Assembly (NCBI RefSeq): GCF_002234615.1
Contig: NZ_NMQW01000042.1
Span: 1 to 57,351, forward strand
Length of the DNA stretch: 57,351 nucleotides
DNA from: Paenibacillus rigui
GTDB lineage: Bacteria > Bacillota > Bacilli > Paenibacillales > NBRC-103111
Direction: 5' to 3'
Below are positions 32,680-41,713 of this stretch, one piece after another. The stretch's first letter is position 1. Each line of letters starts with the position of its first letter. The position numbers and the translations under genes were made by a program. Under the pieces are notes generated by a model. It was not told the origin of the DNA, made no database searches, and saw only the letters and a program-made list of their open reading frames with translations.

Positions 32680-33900
32680 ATGCATCCCATATCGGATCAA
32701 TCGAGCTACCGCATTCCCTTATTTTGCGGTGTGACGCTTCTGTTTTGGTTTTCAATGTATACGTGCGTGCCGATCCTGACGGCATACGTTATGGACCTGG
32801 GATCGTCCAGTCAATTGGCCGGTGTCATCGTCGGGATGTACGGACTCAGCCAGATGCTGCTGCGGATTCCCGTTGGCGTTGTCTCCGACCGCATCCACAA
32901 ACGTAAAATATTTATTATCGCGGGTCTGCTTTTTTCCGTCTTCTCGGGTGTAGGCATCCTGCTGACCCAAGACCTGACCTGGATCTTGTTTCTGAGGATT
33001 ATAGCGGGAGCCGCCGCAGCGACCTGGGTTGATTTTACCATCTTGTTTGCCAGCTATTATCCTAAACAGGAGACGACCAAAGCTATGGGCACCATCTCCA
33101 TGTACAATTCGGTCGGTCAGATGCTGGGCATTCTGTGCGGCGGCTGGTTCGCAGACCATTACGGCTGGGAGTCCGCCTTCTGGATCGGCGCTGCGGTCGG
33201 TTTTATCGGGATGCTCGGCGCTTTGTTTATCGTAGAGAAGTTCGAGGATCATGCCCCGAAATTGACGATGGAGGGGGTTATTCAGGTTGCAGGGGATCGT
33301 ACGCTGCTGATCGTATCCTTTCTGGCCATCCTGTTTCAGATTCTTACCTTCGCCACCGTCTTCGGGTTCACTCCCGTGTACGCCCAATCGCTTGGCGCGA
33401 CGAAGCTGGATATGGGCTTGCTGACCTTCGGCTCTACCCTGCCTACGGCGATTGCTGCATGGGTCGGAGGGCGGTATATCGCGCGCCGGCTCGGGGAGAG
33501 GAAGGTAATTATTGTGGGCTTTATATTGACCGGCGTGTTTACGGTGCTCATTCCTTTCACGCAGGCGTTGTGGCTGTTAATTCTGACGCAGGCTATCGCA
33601 GGGTTTGGCCGCGGCTTCACGTCCCCGGTATTAATGTCGTTAAGCATCAAGCATATGGATACGGGAAAAAGGGCGACTGCGATGGGATTTTATCAGGCGA
33701 TATACGGCTTGGGCATGTTTATAGGACCGCTGTTTATGGGCGCGGCCGGAGATTGGCTGACGCTTCGGGAAGGCTTTGTCATTGTCGGAGCGCTGGGCTG
33801 CGTGACAGCGGTGCTTTCGTACTGGATGCTTGGAAAGGCCCGGCTGTCCCCCGTGATCTCCACAACGATGCCCAATGACAAGCTGCAGAAGCCTTTATAG
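32680..33900 (+). CDS. MFS transporter
   Basis: A 406-residue, 12-segment carrier. Motif A is GVVSDRIHKRKIFI after segment 2; segment 5 has SVGQMLGILCGGWFADHYGW; the second half begins near DRTLLIVSFLAILFQ. AAAGGAGA stands 4-5 bp before ATG 32680. It is divergent from the other MFS gene and shares the 309-bp control region. The next gene downstream is a PucR regulator after 77 bp, and no terminator with a T tract lies between them. Substrate unknown; an efflux role is plausible. Confidence 0.82.
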   Translation: MHPISDQSSYRIPLFCGVTLLFWFSMYTCVPILTAYVMDLGSSSQLAGVIVGMYGLSQMLLRIPVGVVSDRIHKRKIFIIAGLLFSVFSGVGILLTQDLTWILFLRIIAGAAAATWVDFTILFASYYPKQETTKAMGTISMYNSVGQMLGILCGGWFADHYGWESAFWIGAAVGFIGMLGALFIVEKFEDHAPKLTMEGVIQVAGDRTLLIVSFLAILFQILTFATVFGFTPVYAQSLGATKLDMGLLTFGSTLPTAIAAWVGGRYIARRLGERKVIIVGFILTGVFTVLIPFTQALWLLILTQAIAGFGRGFTSPVLMSLSIKHMDTGKRATAMGFYQAIYGLGMFIGPLFMGAAGDWLTLREGFVIVGALGCVTAVLSYWMLGKARLSPVISTTMPNDKLQKPL

Positions 33901-33977
33901 ATAACAAAATGCCATAGCAATGGAAAAACGGTGCCGAGAACCGGGGCCGTAGAATATCCGGTGGAAGGGGGAGGTAC

Positions 33978-35624
33978 ATGGATTCGGCTTTTATACTTAC
34001 CGTTCAGGATGTGCTGCAGCGGCCTCTCTTTGCCCAGGCATGCGTTTTGGCCGGGGAAGGCGGCTTGAACCGCCAGGTTCGGTGGATACATATTCTTGAA
34101 GTGTCTCATTTCGATAAACTGGTGCATGGGGAAGAAATGATTTTGACGACGGGTATTTCTTTCCAATCCGACCCTGCGGTCGGCGTCAGCTATGTGGAGC
34201 GGCTGGCTGCGCAAAATGTCTCCTGTCTTGTGATCGAGCTGGGAGCGTATTTGAACGCGGTGCCTGAGGCAATGATTGAAGCGGCTGAGAAGCATCAATT
34301 TCCTTTGATTATTTTTCCCGGGTCTGTCCGGTTTGTTGATATTACGCAAGACGTGCATTCCTTCATTATTAATTCGCATCATAAAACATTGCAGGAGCTG
34401 GAGAGGGTGTCGAGGGAATTCCATCGGCTCACTTTAACCTCACAGGGTACCTCCAACGTGTTGAAGCTGCTTCACACGAGCACGAAATCGCAGGTGATCT
34501 ATTTGCCTACGACGGGGCAGGCGGTTGGCATACCGGCTTTGCCGAAGACGAAGCAGTCCCTGCTGGTGGAATTTCTGCAAGCTTCCCTAAGGAGGCTTGA
34601 GGCCGAGGAAACCGACCGTTTTCCGTATCATTTGGACTACGAGGAGCAGACCGTCATCGTACAGCCCGCCGGGGCGCTCGGCAAAACATGGGCTTATGTT
34701 GCGATGGTGCTCGCCCGAAGGCCGCAGGAATACGATTATTTGATACTCGACTCCGCAACGCTGTCGATTGCACAGGATTTGCTCCGTAAGCGGTACATCG
34801 ACGAGCAAAAGCTGTACACGGAAAACTTGTGGGTTGACGACCTGCTGCATTCCCGGCTGAAGGATGAGGAGCAGCTGAAGTCGTTCATGGGGACGGAGTT
34901 CAAGAGGCTGAACGAAGGGAGCCTGCACGTGTGCCTGATTGAATTTGAGCCTTCGCAGGAGCCGGCAGAGGAAGGGCAGGAATCGATGACTGCGGGCATC
35001 CATTTGTCGATGGTGCTTCGCCCCTTGCTGGCGCAGCATTCCTTTTACCCGCTCATCACGATCAAAAACAACCGGCTCGTTGTCGTCGCTATCGACCTGA
35101 GTGTGAAGCGTTCCGGGGCCAAGACCAGACTGCAGCAGGTGTTTGACTCGCTGCTCCTTACCCATGCGTCGGAGCCATTTGGGGGAGAACGGCTGTTGAT
35201 CGGAGTGGGCATTGCTTATACAGGCTTGATGAACGCGCCGGTCAGCTATCAGGAAGCGATCCAGGCGCTTGTGCTGTACACCTGCTTTGAGAAGAAAGTC
35301 TTGTTCTTTGATGAGCTGGGCGTGTTCCAGCTGCTGTTTCATATTCATGACCGGACGATGCTGCAGGCTTTTGTCGGGAGCCAGTTAGGCCCCTTGATCG
35401 AGTACGATCAGAACAAGGGCGGCGAGCTGCTTCGAACGCTGCAGGTGTATCTGGATCACGATGCTTCCAAGCAGGTGGCGGCGCAAAAGCTGTTTATTGT
35501 CAGACAAACCCTGTATTACCGGCTGGACAAAATTGCCGAGCTGCTGGGCGAGGACTACATGTCGCCGGACAAGCGTCTGGCGCTGCAGGTTGCTTTGAGG
35601 GCATATCAATTGTTGAATGTATAG
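33978..35624 (+). CDS. PucR-family transcriptional regulator (AdeR-like)
   Basis: A 548-residue soluble protein. An N-terminal PucR sensor domain (about 1-125) opens with LTVQDVLQRPLFAQACVLAG and contains VRWIHILEVSHFDKLVHGEEMILTTG. A GGDEF-like CdaR middle domain spans about 290-440. The C-terminal helix-turn-helix covers about 485-548 (LLRTLQVYLDHDASKQVAAQ, IVRQTLYYRLDKIAELLG). GGGGGAGG precedes ATG 33978. It lies directly upstream of, and in line with, an aminotransferase/alanine dehydrogenase operon. In B. subtilis the PucR-family protein AdeR activates ald, so the same target is likely. Confidence 0.9.
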   Translation: MDSAFILTVQDVLQRPLFAQACVLAGEGGLNRQVRWIHILEVSHFDKLVHGEEMILTTGISFQSDPAVGVSYVERLAAQNVSCLVIELGAYLNAVPEAMIEAAEKHQFPLIIFPGSVRFVDITQDVHSFIINSHHKTLQELERVSREFHRLTLTSQGTSNVLKLLHTSTKSQVIYLPTTGQAVGIPALPKTKQSLLVEFLQASLRRLEAEETDRFPYHLDYEEQTVIVQPAGALGKTWAYVAMVLARRPQEYDYLILDSATLSIAQDLLRKRYIDEQKLYTENLWVDDLLHSRLKDEEQLKSFMGTEFKRLNEGSLHVCLIEFEPSQEPAEEGQESMTAGIHLSMVLRPLLAQHSFYPLITIKNNRLVVVAIDLSVKRSGAKTRLQQVFDSLLLTHASEPFGGERLLIGVGIAYTGLMNAPVSYQEAIQALVLYTCFEKKVLFFDELGVFQLLFHIHDRTMLQAFVGSQLGPLIEYDQNKGGELLRTLQVYLDHDASKQVAAQKLFIVRQTLYYRLDKIAELLGEDYMSPDKRLALQVALRAYQLLNV

Positions 35625-35659
35625 AGGCGTCAAACGGGATTGTTATGTGATTGTAGGCT

Positions 35660-35692
35660 AAGGATTCGGGGGTGCTACCTCGAGTCCTTTTT
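35660..35692 (+). terminator. Terminator after the PucR gene
   Basis: AAGGATTCG (35660-35668) pairs with CGAGTCCTT (35681-35689) with one wobble, followed by TTT. Confidence 0.78.
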
Positions 35693-35779
35693 GCATATGA
35701 GAAAGCCCCCATCAAAGCCAATTGGGGAGAAACGACCAGGGTTCATGGCAGGTTTTATCCCATAGGTAAGGAAATGGTA

Positions 35780-35800
35780 AAAAGTAACGCCGGTACTTTT
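35780..35800 (+). promoter_or_regulatory. Inverted repeat AAAAGTA-N7-TACTTTT
   Basis: A perfect 7-bp inverted repeat about 90 bp upstream of the aminotransferase start, in the space between the PucR gene terminator and the operon. It is the best visible candidate for the PucR-type activator site. No consensus promoter is visible downstream. Confidence 0.45.
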
Positions 35801-35887
35801 AACATTATGTCTAAAGAAAACAATGGAAGCGCGCCCTATACTTGTGAGTAAGGAAGGAATGAAGCCGAGATTCGAGGAGGATTGTCC

Positions 35888-37249
35888 ATGGCAGGGAACG
35901 ACGAAACGAAGGATTGGGTCACGAAGGACAGGGACTATTTGTGGCATGCGATGTCTCCCTACAATGAACAAGTCCCCCCGATGGTTGTCACGGGAGGGCA
36001 GGGCTCCTGGATTACGGACAGCACAGGCAAGCGTTACTTGGACGGGATGTCCGGACTGTGGTGCGTGAATGTCGGCTATGGCCGGGAGGAGCTGGCGGCA
36101 GCGGCGTACGAGCAGCTGAAGGCGCTCGCTTATTACCCGCTCACCCAGAGCCATCGGCCTGCGATTCAGCTTGCGGAGAAGCTGAATGAGTGGCTGGAAG
36201 GGGAGTATGTCATTTTCTTCTCGAACAGCGGCTCTGACGCGAACGAGACTGCTTTTAAAATAGCCCGCCAATATCACCAGCAAAACGGAGAGCCCAGCCG
36301 GTATAAGTTTATTTCACGCTACCGTGCCTACCATGGCAGCTCGATGGGGGCGCTGGCAGCAACAGGGCAGGCGCAGCGCAAGTATATGTATGAGCCGCTC
36401 GGCGGGGGCTTCCTGCATGTCCGCCCGCCGGACAGCTACAGACGCCCGGAGGGCATGTCCGCGGAGGCTTTCAGCCTGTTCTGCGCCCGCGAGATCGAGG
36501 AGAAGATTGTGTGGGAGGGCAAGGAAACGATTGCCGGCGTCATCGTGGAGCCTGCGATTACCGGCGGAGGCATCCTGGTGCCTCATCCGTCGTACCTGCC
36601 GGAGGTGCAGCGCATATGCGTGAAGCACAACGTGCTGTTGATCATCGACGAGGTGATCTGCGGCTTCGGCCGCTCGGGCGAGAAATTCGGGCATATGAAT
36701 TTCGGTATCAAGCCTGACATCGTGACGATGGCCAAAGGCTTGACGAGCGGGTATTTGCCGCTGTCCGCCACGGCGGTGCGCAAGGACATCTATGAGCAGT
36801 TTAAAGGTGCCGGAGCGTATGACCATTTCCGCCATATCAATACGTTCGGCGGCAATCCCGCCGCCTGCGCTCTCGCCTTGAAAAATCTCGAGATCATGGA
36901 GCGGGAAGGGCTGGTAGAACGCTCTCGCGCGCTTGGACAGCGGCTGGAGGAGCAGACGGCGGAGCTGCTGCAGCACCCGTTCACAGGCGATTTGCGCAGC
37001 TTCGGCTTCATGCTTGGCATCGAGCTTGTTGCGGATAAGCAGACGAAGGAACCGCTGCCTCTGGCGGCCGTAGGGAAAATCATCGCAGGCTGTAAGGCGA
37101 AGGGACTCCTGATCGGAAAAAACGGAGATACGGTAGCAGGCTTCAATAATGTATTAACGATTGCTCCGCCGCTTTCCTCTACCGACGACGATGTGGATTT
37201 CCTCCTCGCAGCACTTAAACAAACTATGGAAGAGGTGAAGCCGTTATGA
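35888..37249 (+). CDS. Class III omega-aminotransferase, taurine/beta-alanine:pyruvate type
   Basis: A 453-residue PLP enzyme from ATG 35888, with GAGGAGG 7 bp upstream. Fold-type I class III features are [16 protein letters not shown] near residue 50, [21 protein letters not shown] for cofactor phosphate, [28 protein letters not shown] with the cofactor-binding Asp, and the Schiff-base Lys in [14 protein letters not shown] (about 284). The [13 protein letters not shown] start and SGLWCVN motif resemble taurine:pyruvate and beta-alanine:pyruvate transaminases. It would move an amino group from an omega-amine to pyruvate, giving alanine. It overlaps ald by 4 bp (ATGA), a direct coupling to the pyruvate-regenerating enzyme. 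The amine donor is not established. Confidence 0.9.
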   Translation: MAGNDETKDWVTKDRDYLWHAMSPYNEQVPPMVVTGGQGSWITDSTGKRYLDGMSGLWCVNVGYGREELAAAAYEQLKALAYYPLTQSHRPAIQLAEKLNEWLEGEYVIFFSNSGSDANETAFKIARQYHQQNGEPSRYKFISRYRAYHGSSMGALAATGQAQRKYMYEPLGGGFLHVRPPDSYRRPEGMSAEAFSLFCAREIEEKIVWEGKETIAGVIVEPAITGGGILVPHPSYLPEVQRICVKHNVLLIIDEVICGFGRSGEKFGHMNFGIKPDIVTMAKGLTSGYLPLSATAVRKDIYEQFKGAGAYDHFRHINTFGGNPAACALALKNLEIMEREGLVERSRALGQRLEEQTAELLQHPFTGDLRSFGFMLGIELVADKQTKEPLPLAAVGKIIAGCKAKGLLIGKNGDTVAGFNNVLTIAPPLSSTDDDVDFLLAALKQTMEEVKPL

Positions 37250-38376
37250 TTATAGGCGTACCGAAGGAAATTAAAAACAATGAGCATCGGGTCGGACTGA
37301 CACCCAGCACGGCGGCCTCTTTTCACCAGGCCGGGCATGAGGTATGGGTGGAGACGAATGCCGGGTACGGCATCGGATTTACGGATCAGGATTATTTGGG
37401 CGCAGGTGCCCGAATCGTGTCCAGCGCGAGAGAAGCGTGGTCTGCGGACATGGTCGTGAAGGTGAAGGAGCCGCTGCCGGAGGAGTACGGCTATTTCCGC
37501 GAAGGACTCATTTTATATACGTACCTGCATCTCGCCCCGGAATTGAAGCTGACCCGGGCCTTGGTCGACAGCAAGGTGACGGCGATTGCTTACGAGACGA
37601 TCCAGCTGGATAACGGCAGCCTGCCGCTGCTGATGCCGATGAGTGAGGTGGCCGGGCGGATGTCGATCCAGATCGGCGCGCATTTTCTGGAACGGGCCCA
37701 TGGAGGCAAAGGGGTGCTGCTGAGCGGCGTCCCTGGCGTGGAGCCGGCGAAGGTTGCTATCATCGGCGGTGGCATTGTCGGCACCAATGCCGCCAAAATG
37801 GCGGTCGGTCTCGGTGCCGACGTCCGGATTGTCGATATTAACGCGGACCGTCTCCGTCAGCTGGACGACCTGTTCCAGGGGCGGGTCAAGACCGTGATGT
37901 CGAACCCGTATAACATCATGGAAGCGGTAAGGCAGGCGGATCTCGTCATCGGCGCGATTCTGATCCCCGGGGCGCGGGCTCCGCGTCTCGTGACGGAAGC
38001 GATGGTGAAGCAAATGAGCCCAGGCTCCGTCATTGTCGATGTGGCGATTGATCAGGGGGGCTCCATCGAGACGATCGACCGGATCACCACCCACGACCAG
38101 CCGACCTATGAGAAGCACGGGGTTGTTCATTATGCGGTGGCCAACATGCCGGGAGCCGTAGCCCGAACTTCGACGCTTGCGCTGACGAATGTGACGGTCC
38201 CTTACGGCCTGCAGATTGCGAACAAAGGCTTCCGGCAGGCGGCCTTGGACAATAAAGCTTTAGCCAAAGGGATTAATGTGATTTGCGGACAAGTAGCCTG
38301 CAAAGCGGTTGCCGAAGCCCATGCCTACGCGCATACCGATATTTATGAGATTTTGGATAAGAAGCTGGCGGTATAA
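37246..38376 (+). CDS. ald: Alanine dehydrogenase
   Basis: A 376-residue enzyme oxidising L-alanine to pyruvate and ammonia with NAD+. Full-length family hallmarks are [20 protein letters not shown], with the substrate Arg at 15; the Lys in [11 protein letters not shown]; the catalytic His in [10 protein letters not shown] (near 96); [13 protein letters not shown]; the Rossmann motif [20 protein letters not shown]; and the catalytic Asp in [10 protein letters not shown] (near 270). [16 protein letters not shown] is the family C-terminal signature. Its start overlaps the aminotransferase stop. Together they form a cycle: amine plus pyruvate gives aldehyde plus alanine, and Ald returns pyruvate and releases ammonia. 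Confidence 0.97.
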   Translation: MIIGVPKEIKNNEHRVGLTPSTAASFHQAGHEVWVETNAGYGIGFTDQDYLGAGARIVSSAREAWSADMVVKVKEPLPEEYGYFREGLILYTYLHLAPELKLTRALVDSKVTAIAYETIQLDNGSLPLLMPMSEVAGRMSIQIGAHFLERAHGGKGVLLSGVPGVEPAKVAIIGGGIVGTNAAKMAVGLGADVRIVDINADRLRQLDDLFQGRVKTVMSNPYNIMEAVRQADLVIGAILIPGARAPRLVTEAMVKQMSPGSVIVDVAIDQGGSIETIDRITTHDQPTYEKHGVVHYAVANMPGAVARTSTLALTNVTVPYGLQIANKGFRQAALDNKALAKGINVICGQVACKAVAEAHAYAHTDIYEILDKKLAV

Positions 38377-38384
38377 TGAAGTCA

Positions 38385-38450
38385 ACATAGGAAAAAAGCC
38401 GGGAGATGCTGCGTACGGGACGATGGCAGACTCACGGCTTTTTTCTATGT
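38385..38450. terminator. Bidirectional terminator after ald
   Basis: ACATAGGAAAAAAGCCG (38385-38401) pairs with CGGCTTTTTTCTATGT (to 38450) with one bulge. A and T runs on both sides fit termination in both directions, for ald and the ArsR gene. Confidence 0.85.
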
Positions 38451-38511
38451 TATAGAATGGAAGCACATCGGTTCTATAGGCATTGCGGCAGCCTGGCCAG
38501 GCGGACTATTG

Positions 38512-38865
38512 TTACGTCACGCCGTCGGACGGGGAAGAAGGGTCGGCCGAAAAGTCCGCCGCATCGGAAGCGGCCCCGAGCACGGCGTCCAGCAGCCCAG
38601 GGAAGCGGGTGTCCATATCGGCGCGGCGAATGGTAACGAAATGCTGCGTGCCTTGGATGCGGACAAAGACGACACCGGCCTCCCGCAGGGTTCGGATATG
38701 ATGGGACAGCGTCGACTTGGCTACCGGTACGCAAAAATAGTTGCAGGGCTGCTCGCCAGTCTGAGCCAGAACGCTGATGATACCAAGCCGAATCGGATCG
38801 CTCAGCGCATAAAGGACAGAACTTAAATGGATATCGTCTCGGTGGGGATGATGTAAAATTTTCAA
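38512..38865 (-). CDS. ArsR-family helix-turn-helix regulator
   Basis: A 117-residue winged-helix protein. Core: YALSDPIRLGIISVLAQTGE (about 19-38), then VAKSTLSHHIRTLREAGVV as recognition helix, and the wing GTQHFVTIRRADMD. The start appears to be TTG 38865, with AGGGAGG 6 bp upstream. Only one Cys pair element (CNYFC at about 41-45) is present, and it does not match the classic arsenic- or metal-binding ELCVC box, so a non-metal ligand is as likely. The tail is Ser/Asp/Pro-rich. It is divergent from an MFS exporter gene and probably represses it. Confidence 0.88.
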   Translation of the reverse strand: MKILHHPHRDDIHLSSVLYALSDPIRLGIISVLAQTGEQPCNYFCVPVAKSTLSHHIRTLREAGVVFVRIQGTQHFVTIRRADMDTRFPGLLDAVLGAASDAADFSADPSSPSDGVT

Positions 38866-38992
38866 AGTAAGCCTCCCTAAAAAGACCTTTTATTTCCAAA
38901 GTTTTGATTGAATTGTAACATATGGGGTGTTATACTTCAATTGTTCGATAATATTAGAACTATCAAAATGATTCCGTTTTCAAGGAGGTACT
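38866..38992. promoter_or_regulatory. Divergent promoter region of ArsR and MFS genes
   Basis: The 127-bp gap holds GTAACA...TGTTATAC (about 38915-38933) and TTCGATAATATTAGAA (about 38943-38958), an imperfect palindrome of the AT-rich type bound by ArsR proteins. These are candidate operators only. Confidence 0.35.
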
Positions 38993-40378
38993 ATGAACAA
39001 CGAACTCGCGTCCCCTGCGTCCGGTCTTCAGAAGCAGGGCTTTCAAGAGGGCCTGGTTACGGGTCTTTTAGCTATTACGGTTATTATGGTCGTCATGAAT
39101 ACGATGATGTTTAATCTTGCGCTTCCCCAGGTGGCGCTGCAATTCGGGCTCTCCTCGATTTCCTCGTCCTGGATTGTAACGGGCTATTCCATTGTGTTCG
39201 CCATTTCCTCCATCACGTACAGCCGGTTGTCCGATTATCTGCCGATACGTACATTAATGATGGTCGGTCTCCTGTCCCTCGGCGGCGCCTCGATTCTCGG
39301 CTTCTTCAGCCATAACTTTGCGCTGCTGCTGACCGCGCGGCTCATTCAAGCGTCGGGAGCCGCCTCGGTTCCTGCCCTGGGCATCGTGCTGCTGACGCGC
39401 TTTATCCCTGCGGAGCGCCGCGGCAAAGCGATGTCCATGGTGATGTCCGCCAGCTCCCTCGGGCTTGGGCTAGGCCCCGTCATCGGCGGTGTCGTCATTC
39501 AATACATGGGCTGGAACTACTTATTTGCTGTGACGGGCATCGTCTTGTTCCTGGCACCGGTCTTTTTCCGGCTCCTGCCCAAAGAGCTGTCGCAGAAAGT
39601 GAATTTCGACTTCGCCGGAGCGGTGCTGATCGGCATCGGAACGACCGCGATGCTGCTGTTTTTGACAACGCGCCTGTGGGTGCTGCTGGTGATCGGCCTC
39701 GCTGCGCTGTACTTGTTCTGGCTGCGGATTCACCGGGCGGAGAGCCCGTTCGTTCAACCGGGGCTGTTTCGCAACAAGCCTTATATGACCTTAAGTGCGC
39801 TTGGTGTCGTATCGTACCTCAACAATTTTGCAACGTTGTTTCTGATGCCGCAGATTTTGGCCCATCTGTACCAGCTGACGCCGGGTCAATCGGGGCTCAT
39901 CATTTTCCCGGGGGCTTTGCTGTCCATGATCGCTTCCAATCAGATCGGCAAAATTATCGATCGCTTCGGTAACGGCATTTTCGTAAAATATGCCTCCTGG
40001 TTCATTATGGCCTCGGCTGTGCTGTTCGCTTTATTCGCAGGCAGCACCATCTACGCGATCATGCTGATCTATATGCTGATGAGCATCGGCTTCACCGCTT
40101 TGACGACCAGCGTGTCCAACGAAATGTCACAGCGCCTCTCCAAGGAGGAGGTCGGAGCGGGGATGGGGCTGTTCCAGCTGATACAGTTTTTCAGCGGCGC
40201 ATTCAGTGTGGCGGTTACCGGCAGTGCGCTGGTATGGCAAAAGGACCTTCCGCTCCCTAACGCTTACGCGAACGTATTCTGGGGGATGTCGGCCGTCGTC
40301 GTTGTCGCGATTGTCTGCTCCTTTACGTACCGGAGCCTGCGATCGGCAGCAGCCCCGGCCAAAGGGATGGGGCAATAA
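38993..40378 (+). CDS. MFS drug exporter, DHA2/TetA(L)-like
   Basis: A 461-residue carrier with about 14 predicted segments. The first segments carry VVMNTMMFNLALPQVALQFGLSSISSSWIVTGYS, the DHA2 signature with D replaced by N. Motif A-like YSRLSDYLPIRTLMMVG follows, and segment 5 has SASSLGLGLGPVIGGVVIQ, motif C of antiporters. AAGGAGG is 4-5 bp before ATG 38993. It is controlled from the same gap as the divergent ArsR-type gene. The family includes tetracycline and multidrug exporters; substrate unknown. Confidence 0.88.
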   Translation: MNNELASPASGLQKQGFQEGLVTGLLAITVIMVVMNTMMFNLALPQVALQFGLSSISSSWIVTGYSIVFAISSITYSRLSDYLPIRTLMMVGLLSLGGASILGFFSHNFALLLTARLIQASGAASVPALGIVLLTRFIPAERRGKAMSMVMSASSLGLGLGPVIGGVVIQYMGWNYLFAVTGIVLFLAPVFFRLLPKELSQKVNFDFAGAVLIGIGTTAMLLFLTTRLWVLLVIGLAALYLFWLRIHRAESPFVQPGLFRNKPYMTLSALGVVSYLNNFATLFLMPQILAHLYQLTPGQSGLIIFPGALLSMIASNQIGKIIDRFGNGIFVKYASWFIMASAVLFALFAGSTIYAIMLIYMLMSIGFTALTTSVSNEMSQRLSKEEVGAGMGLFQLIQFFSGAFSVAVTGSALVWQKDLPLPNAYANVFWGMSAVVVVAIVCSFTYRSLRSAAAPAKGMGQ

Positions 40379-40422
40379 TTAGAACGAAAACAGGATCGAT
40401 CCATATTGAAAATATACAGCAG

Positions 40423-40461
40423 CGACCTGCATTTCCTAGTTGGAGTGCAGGTCGTTTTTTT
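40423..40461 (+). terminator. Terminator after the DHA2-type MFS gene
   Basis: CGACCTGCA (40423-40431) pairs with TGCAGGTCG (40446-40454), followed by seven T. Confidence 0.94.
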
Positions 40462-40744
40462 GCTGTTCACGTAGACAGGGGCCGGTAAGCTTGGGAATGA
40501 ACCGATGCTCTATCCGATAAACAATTCCTCCATAGAGGTCTGCTGCATGATTTAAGCGGCCTCCGGCGCAGTTTATACAGCAGGCGGCAGACAGCGCGGA
40601 GCATCATTTTCTCCATCGGACCCTCACATCCTGCAAAAGCATCCCTATCGCGAATCGGTTCATTGGCTGGAGGATTGAACGATTGTCATGGCAGCGCCCC
40701 TGCAGGTAAGATGGCCCTACAAGATGCGAAGGAGGCTTGCGGTA
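40462..40744 (+). promoter_or_regulatory. Upstream region of carbohydrate locus 2
   Basis: No gene is supported. AATGAACCGAT (40496-40506) and ATCGGTTCATT (40654-40664) form an 11-bp perfect inverted repeat 147 bp apart, bracketing most of the leader. This could be a long-range RNA stem or paired operator sites. No consensus SigA promoter or cre site is recognised. Confidence 0.35.
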
Positions 40745-41713
40745 GTGGCAAACCCGTATACTGAAACAAATTCCGGCATGGCAGATCAAGCGGCGAAACA
40801 TACGAGGTCTGCGCAAAACCGGTATTTCGCAAATATGCGAAAGCACTGGATCCTGTATTTAATGATCGTTCCCGGGATCGTCTATTACCTTATTTTTAAG
40901 TACGTGCCATTGGCGGGGAGCGTCATTGCCTTTCAAAATTATCAAATTTTCAAGGGTATGCTGGGAAGCTCCTGGGTAGGGCTGGACAATTTCAAGTTCA
41001 TCTTTACGTACCAGGATTTCTACCATGTATTGAGAAACACGGCGACCATCGCCCTGTATCATCTCTTGTTCGGATTCCCGGCCCCGATCCTACTGGCGCT
41101 GCTGTTCAATGAAGTGAGGCTCATGTTGTTCAAGAGAGTCGTGCAGAGCTTGTTTTACCTGCCTCACTTCTTATCCTGGGTTGTTGTCGGAGGCATCGTG
41201 TTCGAACTGCTCTCCAGCCAGGGTGTGGCCAATATGGTCCGCGGCTGGTTAGGTCTCGAACCGATATTATTTATGCAGCAGCAGCAATATTTTCGAACCA
41301 TTGTCGTCTTGTCGGGCATTTGGAAGGACGTCGGCTGGGGGACGATCATCTATCTCGCCGCAATTGCCGGCATCAATCCGAATCTGTATGAGGCGGCCGT
41401 GATGGACGGGGCGAACCGGTGGAAGCAGACCATTCACATTACTCTGCCTACTATGTTCCCGACGATTCTGGTGCTGTTTCTGCTGAATATCGGAAACTTT
41501 CTGGAGCTTGGCTTCGATCAGATCTTTAATCTGCTGACGCCTATGACGTATTCGGTCGGCGATATTATTGAGACGTACGTGTACCGCTCAGGCGTGCTGC
41601 AGGGACAATACAGCGTTTCTACGGCCATCGGGCTGTTCCAGTCGGTGATAGGCTTCACATTGCTGTGGATCTTTAACCGGATGGCGCGAAAAGCAGAACA
41701 GGGGTTGTGGTGA
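40745..41713 (+). CDS. Polysaccharide-type ABC transporter permease (LplB family)
   Basis: About 322 residues from GTG 40745, selected because AAGGAGG lies 9 bp upstream; an ATG 19 codons earlier has no ribosome site. Six predicted segments follow a polar head, with KYVPLAGSVIAFQNYQIF after segment 1 and the EAA loop AAIAGINPNLYEAAVMDGAN at about 207-226. It is strongly similar to the permease at 2876-3859, with identical spacing of motifs. Its TGA overlaps the next ATG by one base (TGATG). First gene of carbohydrate locus 2. Confidence 0.93.
   Translation: MANPYTETNSGMADQAAKHTRSAQNRYFANMRKHWILYLMIVPGIVYYLIFKYVPLAGSVIAFQNYQIFKGMLGSSWVGLDNFKFIFTYQDFYHVLRNTATIALYHLLFGFPAPILLALLFNEVRLMLFKRVVQSLFYLPHFLSWVVVGGIVFELLSSQGVANMVRGWLGLEPILFMQQQQYFRTIVVLSGIWKDVGWGTIIYLAAIAGINPNLYEAAVMDGANRWKQTIHITLPTMFPTILVLFLLNIGNFLELGFDQIFNLLTPMTYSVGDIIETYVYRSGVLQGQYSVSTAIGLFQSVIGFTLLWIFNRMARKAEQGLW

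Noticed and set aside
38512-38865. Arsenic or metal sensor
   Set aside because: The protein has ArsR architecture but lacks the ELCVC-type metal box; the ligand stays open.
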